From: Chrysemys picta bellii
Taxonomy: Eukaryota; Chordata; Testudines; Emydidae
DNA: 64,000 nt
Direction of reading: 5' to 3'
NCBI RefSeq assembly: GCF_011386835.1
Contig: NC_088795.1
Span: forward strand, 105,894,434-105,958,433
The translations under genes were made by a program, and so were the position numbers. Shown here piece by piece: positions 48,572-59,896 of this stretch (positions are counted from its first letter, which is position 1; each line of letters begins with the position of its first letter). The notes under the pieces were generated by a model that was not told where the DNA came from, did no database searches, and saw nothing but the letters and a program-made list of their open reading frames with translations.

Positions 48572-48655
48572 TAGTCCGATGAAGTGGGTTTTAGCCCACG
48601 AAAGCTTATGCTTAAATACATTTGTTAGTCTCTAAGGTGCCACAAGTATTCCTCG
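48572..48655 (+). mobile_element. Penelope-like 3' tail with hammerhead-like fold
   Basis: CCGATGA (48576-48582), a 6-bp stem GTGGGT/GCCCAC (48584-48589 with 48594-48599), then GAAA (48600-48603) and GCTTATGC. The remaining tail (GTTAGTC, TAAGGTGCCACAAG) matches 31180-31212. CUGANGA-stem-GAAA is the hammerhead core arrangement, here with C for U at the second position. No clear stem I, so function is uncertain. Confidence 0.55.
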
Positions 48656-49854
48656 TTCTTCTTCCATGAGTCTTTCCCAATTGCTCCTGTTGGAGCTGTT
48701 CCATTTTGTATGAACTACTTAAATAATTAAATATACATTGATCAAGACAGAGGAAGACTCTATAGTCAAGATGGGGTGGGAAACACCCAGTTTTAGGATC
48801 CCACTGTGGCTTAGGCATGAGACTGGTGTGGAGCTGGTGGGTGGGCTCAGGACAGAGGCAGCTGTGCATATGCACAGCCACCAAAACACAGAAAACTAGG
48901 GGACTTTATAGTGGAAATTTTGGTGCTGAGGAACTTTAGATGCGTGCAGGTTAGAGAGAAGCTGAGTTGGCTTTTGAGGATTTCAGTGGTGTCTAAATTT
49001 TGGATTTAGATATCTCAGTCCTTTTGTAGATCTGGTACCAGGATCTCACCCACTGTCTCATCATGTAACCTCATACTTTCGGGTGCAGGATTTAGTACTG
49101 TGATAATCCTACTGAAGTCAGGCCTTCTCATATGAATAAAGTTACTCACATGCATAATTGTTTGAATGACTTGTTTTTTAATGAATGCTCTGCTCTTAAC
49201 AAAATGCTCTGCTCTAAACAAAAAGATTAGCATTTTTTTATTTATATTCTTGATATTTTCAACAGAAGAATCTAAATGTAAGAATGAAATGTTTTAAAAT
49301 GATTGCATCATCTTTACAGAAAAAAAAATATATGTTTAATTAGATAGCATATAGCATGTGTATATAATAAGCCAGATTATGTCAGTAATACAGCACCCCA
49401 GGCTAGAAGCAGCACAAAGCACAGGTATTGTAGTTGTGCCTGGCCTTATCACAATGGGGACCGAATTGGGAAAAAGTCATTTTATGTCTTCACAACTGTG
49501 CACCCAATGCAAATGCAGGACTGTGATAGTCCAATGAAAGAACTTACTTTACCTCATCTAAAAGCTGAAGGAAGCTTTAGAGTTGTGAAAAAAAATTGAA
49601 TTATGTCTAGGAAATAGTGCTTCAAGTTTGGTAACTATTTAAGCAGTGAAATCACTTAATGTGTAAAGTAGTTTATGGGATAATTTATGATAATATTCAA
49701 GGTTCGGTGAAGGTAGGCATTACATTTATGTATATTCTGATCTGACTTAACTATTCTTATTAATTACCATTCAGTATTTAATTCCCATTTTTGTTTTTTT
49801 TCTTGGTACAACACACATTATGTAACTAGGATCATATAAAATACTTATCAGTAT
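48656..49854. other. Gene-free stretch
   Basis: AT-rich. No supported gene or repeat. Confidence 0.55.
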
Positions 49855-50240
49855 TTCCAAACACAACTCCAGAAAATTCTTTCCCGGGTTTCTGGTGTTT
49901 GGTCTTGCTGAAATGCTCAGGGTCCAACTGACTGCCATATGTGGGATTACAAAGGAATTTTCTCCTATGTCAGATTGACAGAGACTCTCTTTGTTTGGGT
50001 TTTTTTGCCTTCCTCGGAAACATGGGGCGTGGGCCACTTGCAGGTCTAAAATAGTGTAAATGATGGATTCTCTGTAATGTGAAGTCTTTAAATCATAATT
50101 TGAGGACTTTAGTAACTCAGCCAGAGTTAGGGGTCTATTACAGGAGTGGGTGGGTGAGGTTGTGTGGCCTGCAATGTGCAGAATGTCAGACAAGATGATT
50201 ATAATGATCCCTTCTGGCCTAAAGTCTGTGAGTCTATAAC
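49855..50240 (+). mobile_element. CR1-family 3' UTR, long version
   Basis: Contains GGTCTTGCTGAAATGCTCAG, CAAAGGAATTTTCTCCTATG, TTTTTGCCTTCCTC, GAAGTCTTTAAATCATAATT, a CAGGAGTGGGTGGGTGAG block and the terminal TGATCCCTTCTGGCC with GTCTGTGAGTCTATAAC. This is the 3' UTR of a CR1 subfamily distinct from that at 45.6 kb. The 177-codon minus-strand frame at 49771-50304 is its antisense and not a gene. Confidence 0.85.
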
Positions 50241-50286
50241 ACATCTGCCACATTGTCTGAAGTGACTCACAACTGTGAGTGCCTAC

Positions 50287-50600
50287 CTCAGGGCAGACTG
50301 TCATAAAACAGGGCAGACACCCAAAGCTGTTAGTGCATTCTATAATTAAATTTCACCAAATTGGTATAGTGAACTCCTTGAACACTATACCAGTCATACC
50401 ATGGAGTCACAGAAAGTCCCCTCAGACTCTCCAGTCTACCCAGTCCAGACAAACTGGACTTTGTGATAAAAGGTCATTCAAACCAAAAATCCACACAACA
50501 TCAGGTTGCTCCCAGTCCCAAAAGACCCATCACTTAGCCCAGATCAATGGGTACTCTAGATCTTACATGAAAGACAACACTGGCAACCAATTCTATAGTA
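50287..50600. repeat. Unclassified interspersed repeat, copy B
   Basis: Shares with 33047-33345 the blocks GGGCAGACTGTCATAAAACA / GGGCAGTCTGCAAAAAATAG, AGTCCCAAAAGACCCATCAC, and AGATCTTACATGAAAGAC. The family may continue to about 51180, where no similarity to copy A can be checked. Confidence 0.5.
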
Positions 50601-51216
50601 AAATAATTAAAGATTTATTATCTAAGAAAAGGAAGAGAGAGTTACTGAAAGGTTAAAGCAAGTAAAATAAATATACGGGAGAGTCACAGTTTGTAATTCC
50701 AAATGGTGGCAGTGATGTAATAAACTACCAGTCTCCCAAAAGTTTTTTCAGGGTACCCAGATTGTTTCTAGGGATCACTGTTTTGCATCTGGTACACTTC
50801 CCTGTAAGAATCCAAACAGGGATGCGGGATCTTTTCGTGAATCCATACTAATAGCTTCTCAGAGAAAACAAGCTGACAATGTCACTACCCACCCGGGCTC
50901 TTCCTTTGATGACACTGAGTGAGGAATGCATTTAGAGCCTTTGATCTCCGATCATAACACACAATGACCACATGCTTTGAAATTAGCACTTTTCTGTTAA
51001 AGTTCTTCATTTGCATTTCACAAGGCTTCTTTTCTTGTTTGATGGGTTATTTGATGGGTTATATAGTTACGGGGGTATACACAAGGTAAATGTTTGCTAT
51101 TACATTATAACAGGATACAGATAAGTGAAAACAATTCATGTAACATCTCATTAGTTTTCATGAAGTTTAAACACCAAATACACTGTTATACATTTAACAA
51201 TTACTTTGAACTATAC
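50601..51216. other. No classified feature
   Basis: Possibly the rest of the preceding repeat. A short direct repeat TTGATGGGTTAT occurs twice at 51040-51063. Confidence 0.4.
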
Positions 51217-52332
51217 TAGGGCTGTCAAGCAATTGAAAAAATTAATTGTGATTAATCATGCGATTAAAAAAAATAATCACACAAATAATCATGCTGTTAA
51301 ACAATAATAGAATACTATTTATATACATATTTTGGATGTTTTCCACATTTTCAAATATATTGATTTAAGTTACAACACAGAATACAAAGTGTGCAGTGCT
51401 CACTTTATATTTATTTTTATTATATATATTTGCACTGTAAAAATAAAAGTAATAGTATTTTTCAATTAATCTAATACAAGTTCTGAAATTAAATCTCTTT
51501 ACCATGAAAGTTGAACTTACAAATGTAGAATTATGTACAAGAAATAACTTCATTCAAAAATAAAACAAGGTAAATCTTTACAGCCTACAAGTCCACTCAG
51601 CCCTACTTCTTGTTCAGCCAATCGCTCAGACAAACAAGTGTGTTTACATTTGCAGGAGATAATGCTGTCCACTTCTTGTTTACAGTGTTACCTGAAAGTG
51701 AGAACAGGCATTCATATGGCACTGTTTTAGCTGGCATCGCAAGATATTTACGTGCCAGATGCACTAAAGATTCATAAGTCCTTCATGCTTCAACCACCAT
51801 TCCAGAGGACATGTATCCATCCTGATGATGGGTTCTGCTCTATAACAATCCAAAGCAGAGCAGACCAATACATGTTCATTTTCATCATCTGAGTTAGATG
51901 CCACCAGCAGAAGGTTGATTTTCTTTTTTGGTGGTTTGGGTTCTGTAGTTTCCGCATCAGAGTATTGCTCTTTTAAGACTTCTGAAAGAATGCTCCAGAC
52001 CCCATCCTGATCAGATTTTGGAAAGCTCTTCAGATTCTTAAATCTTGGGTCGAGTGAAAAATACTATTTCTTTTGTTTATCATTTTTACCATGCAAATAT
52101 TTGTAATAAAAATAATATAAAGTGAGTACTATACACTTTGTATTCTGTGTTGTAATTGAAATCAATATATTTGAAAATGTAGAAAAACATCCAAAATATT
52201 TAATACATTTCAATTGGTACTCTATTGTTTAACAGTGCAGTTAAAACTGCGATTAATCATGATTACATTTTTTAATTGTGTTAATTTTTTGAGTTAATTG
52301 TGTGAGTTAGCTGTGATTAATCGATAGCCCTA
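51217..52332. mobile_element. 1.1-kb hAT element with about 280-bp inverted repeats
   Basis: Ends TAGGGCTGTCAAGC and GATAGCCCTA. Left arm to about 51480 and right arm from about 52060 are inverted copies: for example ATATTTTGGATGTTTTCCAC with the complement of GTAGAAAAACATCCAAAATA, and ACACAGAATACAAAGTGTGC with the complement of ATACACTTTGTATTCTGTGT. Flanks AACTATAC (51209-51216) and ATGTATAC (52333-52340) agree at 6 of 8, a decayed hAT duplication. The central third carries a broken transposase end on the minus strand. Confidence 0.88.
51604..52054 (-). pseudogene. hAT transposase C-terminus (dimerisation domain), frameshifted
   Basis: The minus strand first reads DPRFKNLKSFPKSDQDGVWS and on to PLEWWLKHEGLMNL; after a one-base frame change near 51765 it reads LARKYLAMPAKTVPYECLFS, then GNTVNKKWTALSPANVNTLV and a stop at 51604. 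The pattern (W-W, P-x-L-A-R-K-Y-L-A-x-P, E-x-x-F-S-x-x-G) is the hAT C-terminal dimerisation domain, with the usual S-E-R before FS altered. The zinc finger and DDE catalytic parts are absent, so this is an internally deleted derivative. Confidence 0.85.
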
Positions 52333-52340
52333 ATGTATAC

Positions 52341-54039
52341 TAATTTACAAGTCAATTGCCCTGGGGCTTTGGCATGAGCTAGCACCTGGTCTGCCAGCAT
52401 CACAACTCATCTGATGAAGCATATTTTTTCATTTATATATTCGATTTCAAAGATCAAGACTGAATTATCTGATTTGCATACTTCTGTTATTAGAGCATTA
52501 AAATAGGTTTTTTCCTAAGTCTGTACACTAACTAATATGGTGTTCTATGCCTCTGACTTTTTTTCCCCTCTGTATCAAAGCATTGGATTTTGCTTTTTAG
52601 GGAACATTTAGTGCACAGTAGCAGTATCCACCCAGACAGTGTATGGCCCTGTAGATTTATACCTCACCTAGCTACACACTAACTATTCATCTAGACAAAC
52701 CCTAAGAAACTGAATGCTAGTCTGTCCCTGAAGCTGACTGGTAACAGTTAATAACAGTTACATCCAGGGTTTTTAGTACATTAGCTCTGAGATTTAACTC
52801 TGCTCTGAAAAGTCCTGAAAAGACAGAACACCATCCTGTGCTTCAGCAAAGAATTAAGCTGAGGTGCAGGAAGAAGGGAGTATAATGCAGTTATACATAA
52901 TATTGCTTCAGCATCCCTCTCCCACTTACAAGTGTAATTTCACTGATGTCAAAAAAGTTGTAACTGTTTACATCAGATATGAATTGAGCCTATCTTCTCT
53001 GTTTTAATACTATTCAGTAAAGTTCATTTCCGCTGTTGACCTTTATATAAATCTACACTCGTTATTCTAAGCAGAATGAGAGCAATAATAAAAAATAGCT
53101 GATTGACAGAAGTACTACTGTTAGATTATTAGATTTTTAAAACTGTGCAATAGCTTTTAAAAAGAAAGATGAAGCCACATTGATGAGTAAAATAGGTTGA
53201 GAAGATTTTCTTTTAAACAAAATGTTGAAAAAAATGGAAAAAATATTCAGTTTCCCCCTCTCCCCTTTATCTGATAAGCTCTACTATGAGTAAAAAAACA
53301 TAGAAGGGCCTCAATTTTGGCTTCTTCCCCATTCCCTTTGGAATATTTCTAATTCACATACATACATGCAGCAACTGTATTTCTGAATTAATGCTCTTCT
53401 CAAAACAATTCTATTCATAAGATCTTGAAAGCAGGACCAGAAAACCTCATGTCTGATAAGATGAGAGAAATATTTGGAGTCTGATTTGTAAGTGCAAGGG
53501 CTAGCAAAATGTCTATTAATTTCAATAAGATCATGCAGATAAATGGGTCCATATTAGTGCATCTCTTTGCAGAATCAAGGTTTATGTTACAAACCTGCAA
53601 TAAGCTCAACATGGGTGGACCTATGTTGAGCCCCATTGACTTTGTGCAGACACTTTCTTGCTATCCTCCAGATTCCCTGAGTGCAATTATCACGTCCAGC
53701 ACTTTTTGGTGTGGTAACAGTTATTTGCCTGAGAAATGGCAAGGCAAAGGTAGAGCATACACGACTATTGGAGATTGCAGCACTGAGTTCTTGTAGCAGC
53801 TGGAAGTCAATTTGGTCCTGTCCTGACCAGAGTTTCTGGTCATGTTGTAATTCACTTGTTCCCTCAAGCATGCCTTTTAATGATGTGTGTCTATATACAA
53901 AAAGTATATATACAAGTGTAGGCCATGCTACAAGACATAGTATGCAGCCTGGAGTTCTCCCTAGGTTTCAGCACAACTGAACATCAGTATGAGGTGATAA
54001 GTCATCCCCTGAATTAAGGCATGATTAAGTCCCATGCAG
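52341..54039. other. Gene-free stretch
   Basis: AT-rich with some complementary short runs near 53590-53640. Opposed open frames at 53415-53980 are shadows of each other and show no coding signal. Confidence 0.5.
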
Positions 54040-54400
54040 GGATGTCATTCCTTTGATAGGCTCCATCTAATTCAGAAATCAGCAGCTGGTCTGGTGACTC
54101 ACAGCAGGTATAAAAGACTCACAGGAGAAACAGCAACTCAGTCTTCTCAATGTTACTTCATGGCTTGGAACTCTCCTCTGCTCTGCCTCATAGTGGTGAC
54201 AGACTCCACAGGCCTGAGATTGCTCCATTCCTGCTTTTTCCCCAGTATTGTGCCTAGTCATGCTCCAGCCTAGTTTCCAGCCCTGCTCCTGCTTCCAGAT
54301 TCCAGTTCTGACCCTTAGCTCTAACCATTAAGTATGACATCATTGCCTTGGTCTTTGATAGCATAACAGGCTCCATCTGATAGCAGACCCTGCCACTTCC
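54040..54400 (+). mobile_element. Possible LTR fragment
   Basis: A TATA-like GGTATAAAAGACTC at 54106-54119 is followed by repeated GCTCC/CCAG/TTCCAG/TTCTGACCC motifs like those of the 27.3-kb LTR. I cannot fix TG...CA ends or a target duplication. Confidence 0.3.
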
Positions 54401-55046
54401 TCCATTTCTCTTTCTTAGGAGTCTCAAAAACTACACCCAGATTCTTGTGAGTCACACAACACTCCTTCTTGAAGTCTGGTTTATTAGAACAACATCATAG
54501 TTCAAGAGTGACATAAATCAATAAGTCCATTTCTCTGCATCCTTACTGGGATCAACATTTCTTTCCAGAAGTCCATGTCCTGCTGTTCAGTGTTTCCTCC
54601 AGCCTTTTTATTCTGCCCCTCATTGCAGGTAGCTCCAGCGAGGTCTTTCCACCTGGTCCTCTCTGACCCTGTATCCCCTGCAGAGCCTTCCTGTCCTTTC
54701 CAGTCTTTCTCTGTTACCCTGGAACAACTGTAGAAGCCTCCCTGCAGGTGTTTCTCCTTCTGTCAACTTAGATGGAAAGCCTCCCTTTTATGTGTCTCAA
54801 AGCCCATCATCTGGGGAGGCACCAGACTAGGCACAACTCACAAATGCTGTGACCTTCAGTCATGTCAATTCAGACATGTAAGTGCCAGTGGGCATAATTT
54901 CTACTACACAAGTCCACCACTGACTGTTACACACTGTTCTCCAAACTGTGAATAAGGCTTCTCTTGCCGTATAACTAACATCTCCTGCCCTGGGGTTCAT
55001 ATGACTGGAAGTCTCTTACCAGTTTAGAATTCATTGTTCCCATTTG
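54401..55046. other. No recognisable feature
   Basis: Moderately CT-rich. TCTGGTTTATTAGAACAAC near 54475 resembles LTR-adjacent sequence, but nothing definite. Confidence 0.4.
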
Positions 55047-55856
55047 TATGGTGACCATATTTTCCCAAAGGAAAATGGCCCGAGGCTCCCGCACCATCCC
55101 ACCGCCACCACAGGGTCAGCACAAGACTGCCCTGCCTCCCACCAGCATGGGGCCAGGCTGAGGTCTCCCTCTCCCGAGGGCTGGCCCCAGCCTCCCCCCA
55201 TATGCAGGACTGCTTGAGGCCATCCTAATCTCCCAACCGCACAGTAAGCCCTCCCTGCATCCCACTCATGCAGAGCCAGCTTCCCCACTGAAGCCAGAGC
55301 CGGCCCGGGACCCCATTCCCCTCTGTGACCCGCTTAGCCCCCCATGCATGGGGCTGGTCCTCCTGCTGCCTGCCTGCATGTGAGGCTGGTCCTCCATGCC
55401 CCCTCACTGCCCGGCCGCAATCCCCCTTCTCCCCTGAGTGCCGGTCTGGTCCTCCAAAGCCGCCCGCCCATGCACGGAGCTGGTCAGCCAAGGCCCCCAC
55501 TGCCTGCCCATGCATGGGGCTGGTCTTCCGAGCCCCCCTGCTACCTGCTCATGCACAGGGCCACCCAAGGCCTCCCTCTCCCCCCTGCATGTGGGGCAGG
55601 CCAGCCTGAGCCGCTTTCCCTAGCCTTCCTCCCAATGCAGGGCTGGTGTTGCCACTCCTGCTCCCCCCCCTCGCACATTCCCAGATCCCGCTAGGGGTTC
55701 TACTCCACTTTTTTGGCAAAACTGGGCGTTTGTCCTGTTTGCTCTTGCCAGCTGATCATCAAATGCCCATTTTTGCCAAAAAAAAAAGTCGGGATGGCTG
55801 GGACAGGTCCTAAAAAAGGGACTGTCCCAGCCAAAATTGGACATATGGGCACCCTA
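55047..55856. mobile_element. GC-rich inverted-repeat DNA element
   Basis: Ends TATGGTGACCATATTTTCCC and ACATATGGGCACCCTA form an imperfect TIR. The right subterminal part holds ACTTTTTTGGC/GCCAAAAAAAAAAGT and GGGACTGTCCCAGCC/GGCTGGGACAGGTCC inverted pairs. The centre (about 55340-55610) is a run of degenerate repeats. No target duplication is clear (flanks CCCATTTG and TCCATTGT share only CCATT). Open frames 55031-55844 on both strands are due to GC content. Confidence 0.72.
55345..55600. repeat. Degenerate internal minisatellite
   Basis: A block like CCCATGCATGGGGCTGGTCC recurs with variation near 55342, 55374, 55432, 55466, 55508 and 55548, spaced roughly 30-60 bases. The spacing is irregular, so it is a decayed array. 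Confidence 0.6.
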
Positions 55857-56446
55857 TCCATTGTAATCAACTGCTCACGTTTCTTGTTCTAACCATCACA
55901 GATGTTATCTATAAGTTGAGGAAGAGTGTTCATTTAGGTGCCAAGTAATTTCAGCTTCAGAGAAGTTGTCTTAATTGGGAACATGAGAATGGTTTCAGAT
56001 AAAATAAGTCAACTGGGAAGTGAGTTGCTGCCAACCTGATATATTATTAGCTTTAAAGTAAACTCAAGTGACCCTCTGAAGCTGGAGTGCATAGCAGTAC
56101 AGGCTAGTGGCAATTAATGCCAGAATCAAAGGAAACCAAGTTTATTTCAGCTTTTGAATATTCTAAAAAAATGTGTGAAGTTGTATTTTGAAATATTAGT
56201 ATCAGCAGTTACCCTATAACCAGTTTTGCCTCCTTTCCTTTGAGTTATCATTAATTATTTGATACACAAATTAAAACTGATTAGTTATTCCCCATAATCC
56301 ACTTATTTTTTTAGGTTTGTCTAAATGTGTTTGCCAGTGACTCTGCTGAAACAGATGCCAGGCAGCTGATCTTGGAGAAAAAGTATTTGATTTCAAATAC
56401 TGTAATGCCATGTACATTATGGTGAATGGCAGAAAAAAAAAAGATA

Positions 56447-56452
<6 letters not shown>

Positions 56453-56482
<30 letters not shown>
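56453..56482. repeat. (GA)n microsatellite
   Basis: Fifteen GA units without interruption, next to a poly-A run. Confidence 0.95.
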
Positions 56483-56485
<3 letters not shown>

Positions 56486-57428
56486 GTTTCAATATGTATT
56501 TAAATAGATTGTCAGAAAATATAATGCAAAAATTCCCCTGGCATCATCTTTAATATTCTTTATTCTCCAAAAAGTCATGTTTAGATAAATATTCAAATAT
56601 CTTGGGGTAAATAAAGGATAATTAAATGAAAGATGATAGAAATGATAGATGACTATATTTAATGTCCCTAGATGGCAAAAATAACTATAGTTAAATAAAA
56701 TTGTATCTCTAGTCATAAATATCAAATTAAATAATATAAAGATTGTCATGTGAGGTATTTTCCATCAAAATAATCAAGGGAAGAAAATATGTAGTTTTTG
56801 CTATGTACTTGCTACACCTTTACATTCTTGCCAACCATCTAGAATCCTGGGTTTAAAAGAGGCTAATTTGGTTGGCAAAGACTTGCAATTTATTATCAGA
56901 ATGTAAGACTTATTAAACCATGAATAAAGGCTCTGGCTATAGTATCAACAGTGACTAGCAGTTTTTGGTTCCTTCATTTCTGGGGGGGTCCTATGCCTGG
57001 GACATCTTAAACTTAAAGAGGACTGATTTTCAGACAGTGGGTGTTAGCACTTTCTAAAAACCAAGTCTCTTTAAGGTGTGTCAAGTTGGGTACCCAAAAA
57101 CTGAGGTATTCAAAATCACTACTCCCTTTTAAACAATGTAGGCCACTATTACTTAGCACATCCCAATACTCTGCACCACTACGTGTAGTGCTGTAGACAG
57201 ACAAATGAAAAGATAATGTACCAATGGTACTCTACATATGCCTTTATTGGTGTTCACTATGTATGCACGAGGACAGCTGGAAATACTTACTATTAAACCA
57301 ATTTCAGATTTTTATAAAAAATATCATGTTATTGAGAAAAAGTGGTATATTTTGGAGCACAAAATAATACACATGGCAGCATGTTAGATTTTTACCTGAG
57401 CAAAATTAGGCAAAGCATCAAAATATGT

Positions 57429-57449
57429 GTTTGTTTGTTTGTTTGTTTT
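57429..57449. repeat. (GTTT)n microsatellite
   Basis: Five GTTT units followed by a T run. Confidence 0.9.
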
Positions 57450-57529
57450 TTGAGCAAAAAAAGTGTCATCTCACACTACTCACACACTCTACCATCAGAT
57501 TTACTAGAGTATTTTGGAACGCTCTAGGT

Positions 57530-57578
57530 CCCAGATCCCCATGGGAATTAGGCATCTAAATACCTCTGGGGATCTGGG
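57530..57578. repeat. Palindromic foldback
   Basis: CCCAGATCCCCATGG at the left and CTCTGGGGATCTGGG at the right are complementary. A second foldback of another type follows (CCACTGAAGCCAAAGG with TTGACTTCAGTGGG at 57599-57642). Confidence 0.65.
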
Positions 57579-57644
57579 CATAAAGGACTTATCCAGAAGC
57601 CACTGAAGCCAAAGGTAGTCTTTCAATTGACTTCAGTGGGTTTT

Positions 57645-58467
57645 TGATCAGGCCTAAATGCCTAGGTGCTTCCAATGGGGAATAATCGGAGGTAAGCATA
57701 ATGGTCAGGCAAATCCCTTGATGTTTAGGATCTCTGAAAGAGGGGCCTAAGGTAAGGTAGTTTGTTTTGACTTTCCCTTGCTAGGATCTGCTATCACCTT
57801 CAACTCACACTAACTTTAGAAGAAGAGGGAACTGGCAGTTTGCAGGATTTGACCCATTCCGACCAGACAAGTATATCACAATTCTCTGCAGAAAACATAA
57901 ATGTAAATAAGAAATGCCATTAAATTTAAAAAAGAAAAATATATATATAATCGGAAGGATAACTGCTATCAAATATAAAATTATTTGATTTTGTGATGCT
58001 AAAAAGAACAGCGTTGTTTTAGGAACTTGGTGTAATTTTGACTTTGATATTCTTGGCAGAGCTTATCAAAATGTTTAAAATATTTTGAAATATCTTTATT
58101 CACATGATGCTCACATATCAATAATACATAGCATATCCTCCAAATTCTTTATGTTAATACCAGCATGGACACTGACAGTATGATTGTCTAGTATTTTTTA
58201 CAGTCTATGACTATGACAGTTTTGTTATTGTTAATGGACTGAAAACTTCCACTGAGGTATTTCTGAATACAACATTTACAGAATAACCAGGTAGTTTATA
58301 ACTTTCGCTTTTTGGAAATGGATTTGCGGTTGCATTCGTAAAAGGTGACATAATATAATATTTCATTTATATAGTATGGAAGGTTGTCATGATATGAAAA
58401 GCAAAAACCGTAAGTAATTAACATGTTTTGTTAGCACTGTAACTGCCCAGTGAGGCTATTTAAGACA
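57645..58467. other. No recognisable feature
   Basis: AT-rich sequence without supported genes or repeats. Confidence 0.5.
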
Positions 58468-58510
58468 CAAGGTAGGTGAGATAACATCTTTTATTGGACC
58501 AACTTCTGTT
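58468..58510. repeat. Short fragment of an interspersed repeat
   Basis: CAAGGTAGGTGAGATAACAT and TCTTTTATTGGACCAACTTC form a motif that I associate with a dispersed reptile repeat. Too short to classify. Confidence 0.4.
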
Positions 58511-58691
58511 CTTGCTTTTTCTCAGGAAGTGGATGTCACTGTTTAGTTTGACTTCTTTCTGCTTCATGTTGCAAAGTTTCTATTTGTGTGACAAGCCCAA
58601 AATGAGCTTTAAAACAAAAACAAAAAAGCAAGGTACTACAATACTTGCTTATTCAAACAATTTTGTCATAATAGATTTTTACTACAAATTA

Positions 58692-58878
58692 CACCTCTAC
58701 CACGATATAACGCGACCCAATATAACACAAATTCGGATATAACGCGGTAAAGCAGTGCTCCGGGCGTGTGGGGCTGCGTGCTCGAGAGGATCAAACAAGT
58801 TAGATATAATGTGGTTTCACCTATAAAGCGGTAAGACTTTTTGGCTCCTGAGGACTGCATTATATCGGGGTAAAGGTG
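58692..58878. mobile_element. Pogo/Tigger-like MITE with exact TA TSD
   Basis: 187 bp from CACCTCTACCACGATATAAC to TATATCGGGGTAAAGGTG, an imperfect 18-bp TIR, with TA on both sides (58690-58691 and 58879-58880). Internal repeats of ATATAACGCG. TA duplications define Tc1/mariner/pogo elements. The 58666-58860 frame runs through it. Confidence 0.88.
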
Positions 58879-58880
58879 TA

Positions 58881-59896
58881 TTAGTTTTTTAATTCTCCAA
58901 ATCAGTTAGTAAGAAAAAGAATCTGAAAGTATGACTAGGAGGACATGGTAAAAGTCCACATAAATATGTGAAGAGAAACAGTAGAGGCTAATGATTAATT
59001 TGAATGCAAGGAGTAATGAGGGCAATGTTGAAAAGGCTCAATTTACCTTAGATATTAAGAGAAACCTTTGCCATTGAGGTCAGTCAGAGAGTGGAGCAGT
59101 GAGCCTACAGGGGTGGCTATGGCACAATCCCTTCCATTTCTAAGAAAAAGGTCATATAATATATTAGAAAGAGTAGTATAAGGGGCTGATCTAGAAAATC
59201 CCATGAAGTCTTTTCCAACCCTATTGTCTATGATTGTATATGTTAGGGAGTAGTCTCGGATGAAATGAGTGTTACACTCTTTCTTTGTAAAAGGCAGAGA
59301 CTCATTTTGTAATTGATGATGTTAAATAATGAGGCTGAACTGATTGTTTTGGAGAAGAGCAGTCTTTTTTTAATCCTGGTAGTGTTGTTTAAAGGGTTTA
59401 TTGTTTTGCTGTATCTTTTGTTCTATCCTTCTGTACCTGTCACATCTCATCAAAGCAATACGAACTGGAAATATTTCATCAATAGGGACTTTGCATAGTA
59501 AGCAGACTGCAAAGGGAAAAGGAAATTGTGATATTGTATTAGAGGGTCCCTAGTTGATTACCTATTCTTGTAGAGGGCATTCCCATTTGGACTTTCCCAT
59601 TTCACCTTAAGAAATTAGGTTAATATTTCTGTAGCTCATATTTGGGCAAGACATGGAGTTTGGTGGTCTGCACCTTCTTCATTCTGAAGCAAGGAGATCA
59701 TCCTAGCTACCACCTGTCAGGGCAGAGGATCTATTTCAATGCTTTGTTTTATGGAGAGAGATGGACTTTTTTGTGCTGCAGACTTCAGTAAAATAGGAAG
59801 TTGTTTAGAAGATGACCTATACTTATCAATTCTTTATACCAACATTTTGTCTTCAGCCAACCATACAATGGCTACTAAATGTCCTCTTCCTATACT
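58881..59896 (+). other. Mostly unclassified, with an old CR1-like tail
   Basis: At about 59180-59235, GGGCTGATCTAGAAAATCCC followed by TTTTCCAACCCTATTGTC and TATGATTGTA resembles a decayed CR1 3' end. The rest is AT-rich without supported features. Confidence 0.4.

Larger units (their letters stand above)
55857..57529. other. Gene-free AT-rich stretch
   Basis: Contains only microsatellites and chance frames. Confidence 0.55.

Noticed and set aside
49771..50304. 177-codon open frame on the minus strand
   Set aside because: It is antisense to a CR1-family 3' UTR on the plus strand and has no domain pattern.
54106..54119. TATAAAAG as a gene promoter
   Set aside because: No downstream exon or initiator can be supported; an LTR remnant is a better explanation.
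55031..55844. Six GC-rich open frames
   Set aside because: Both strands and several frames are open at once within a GC-rich transposon; no protein pattern.
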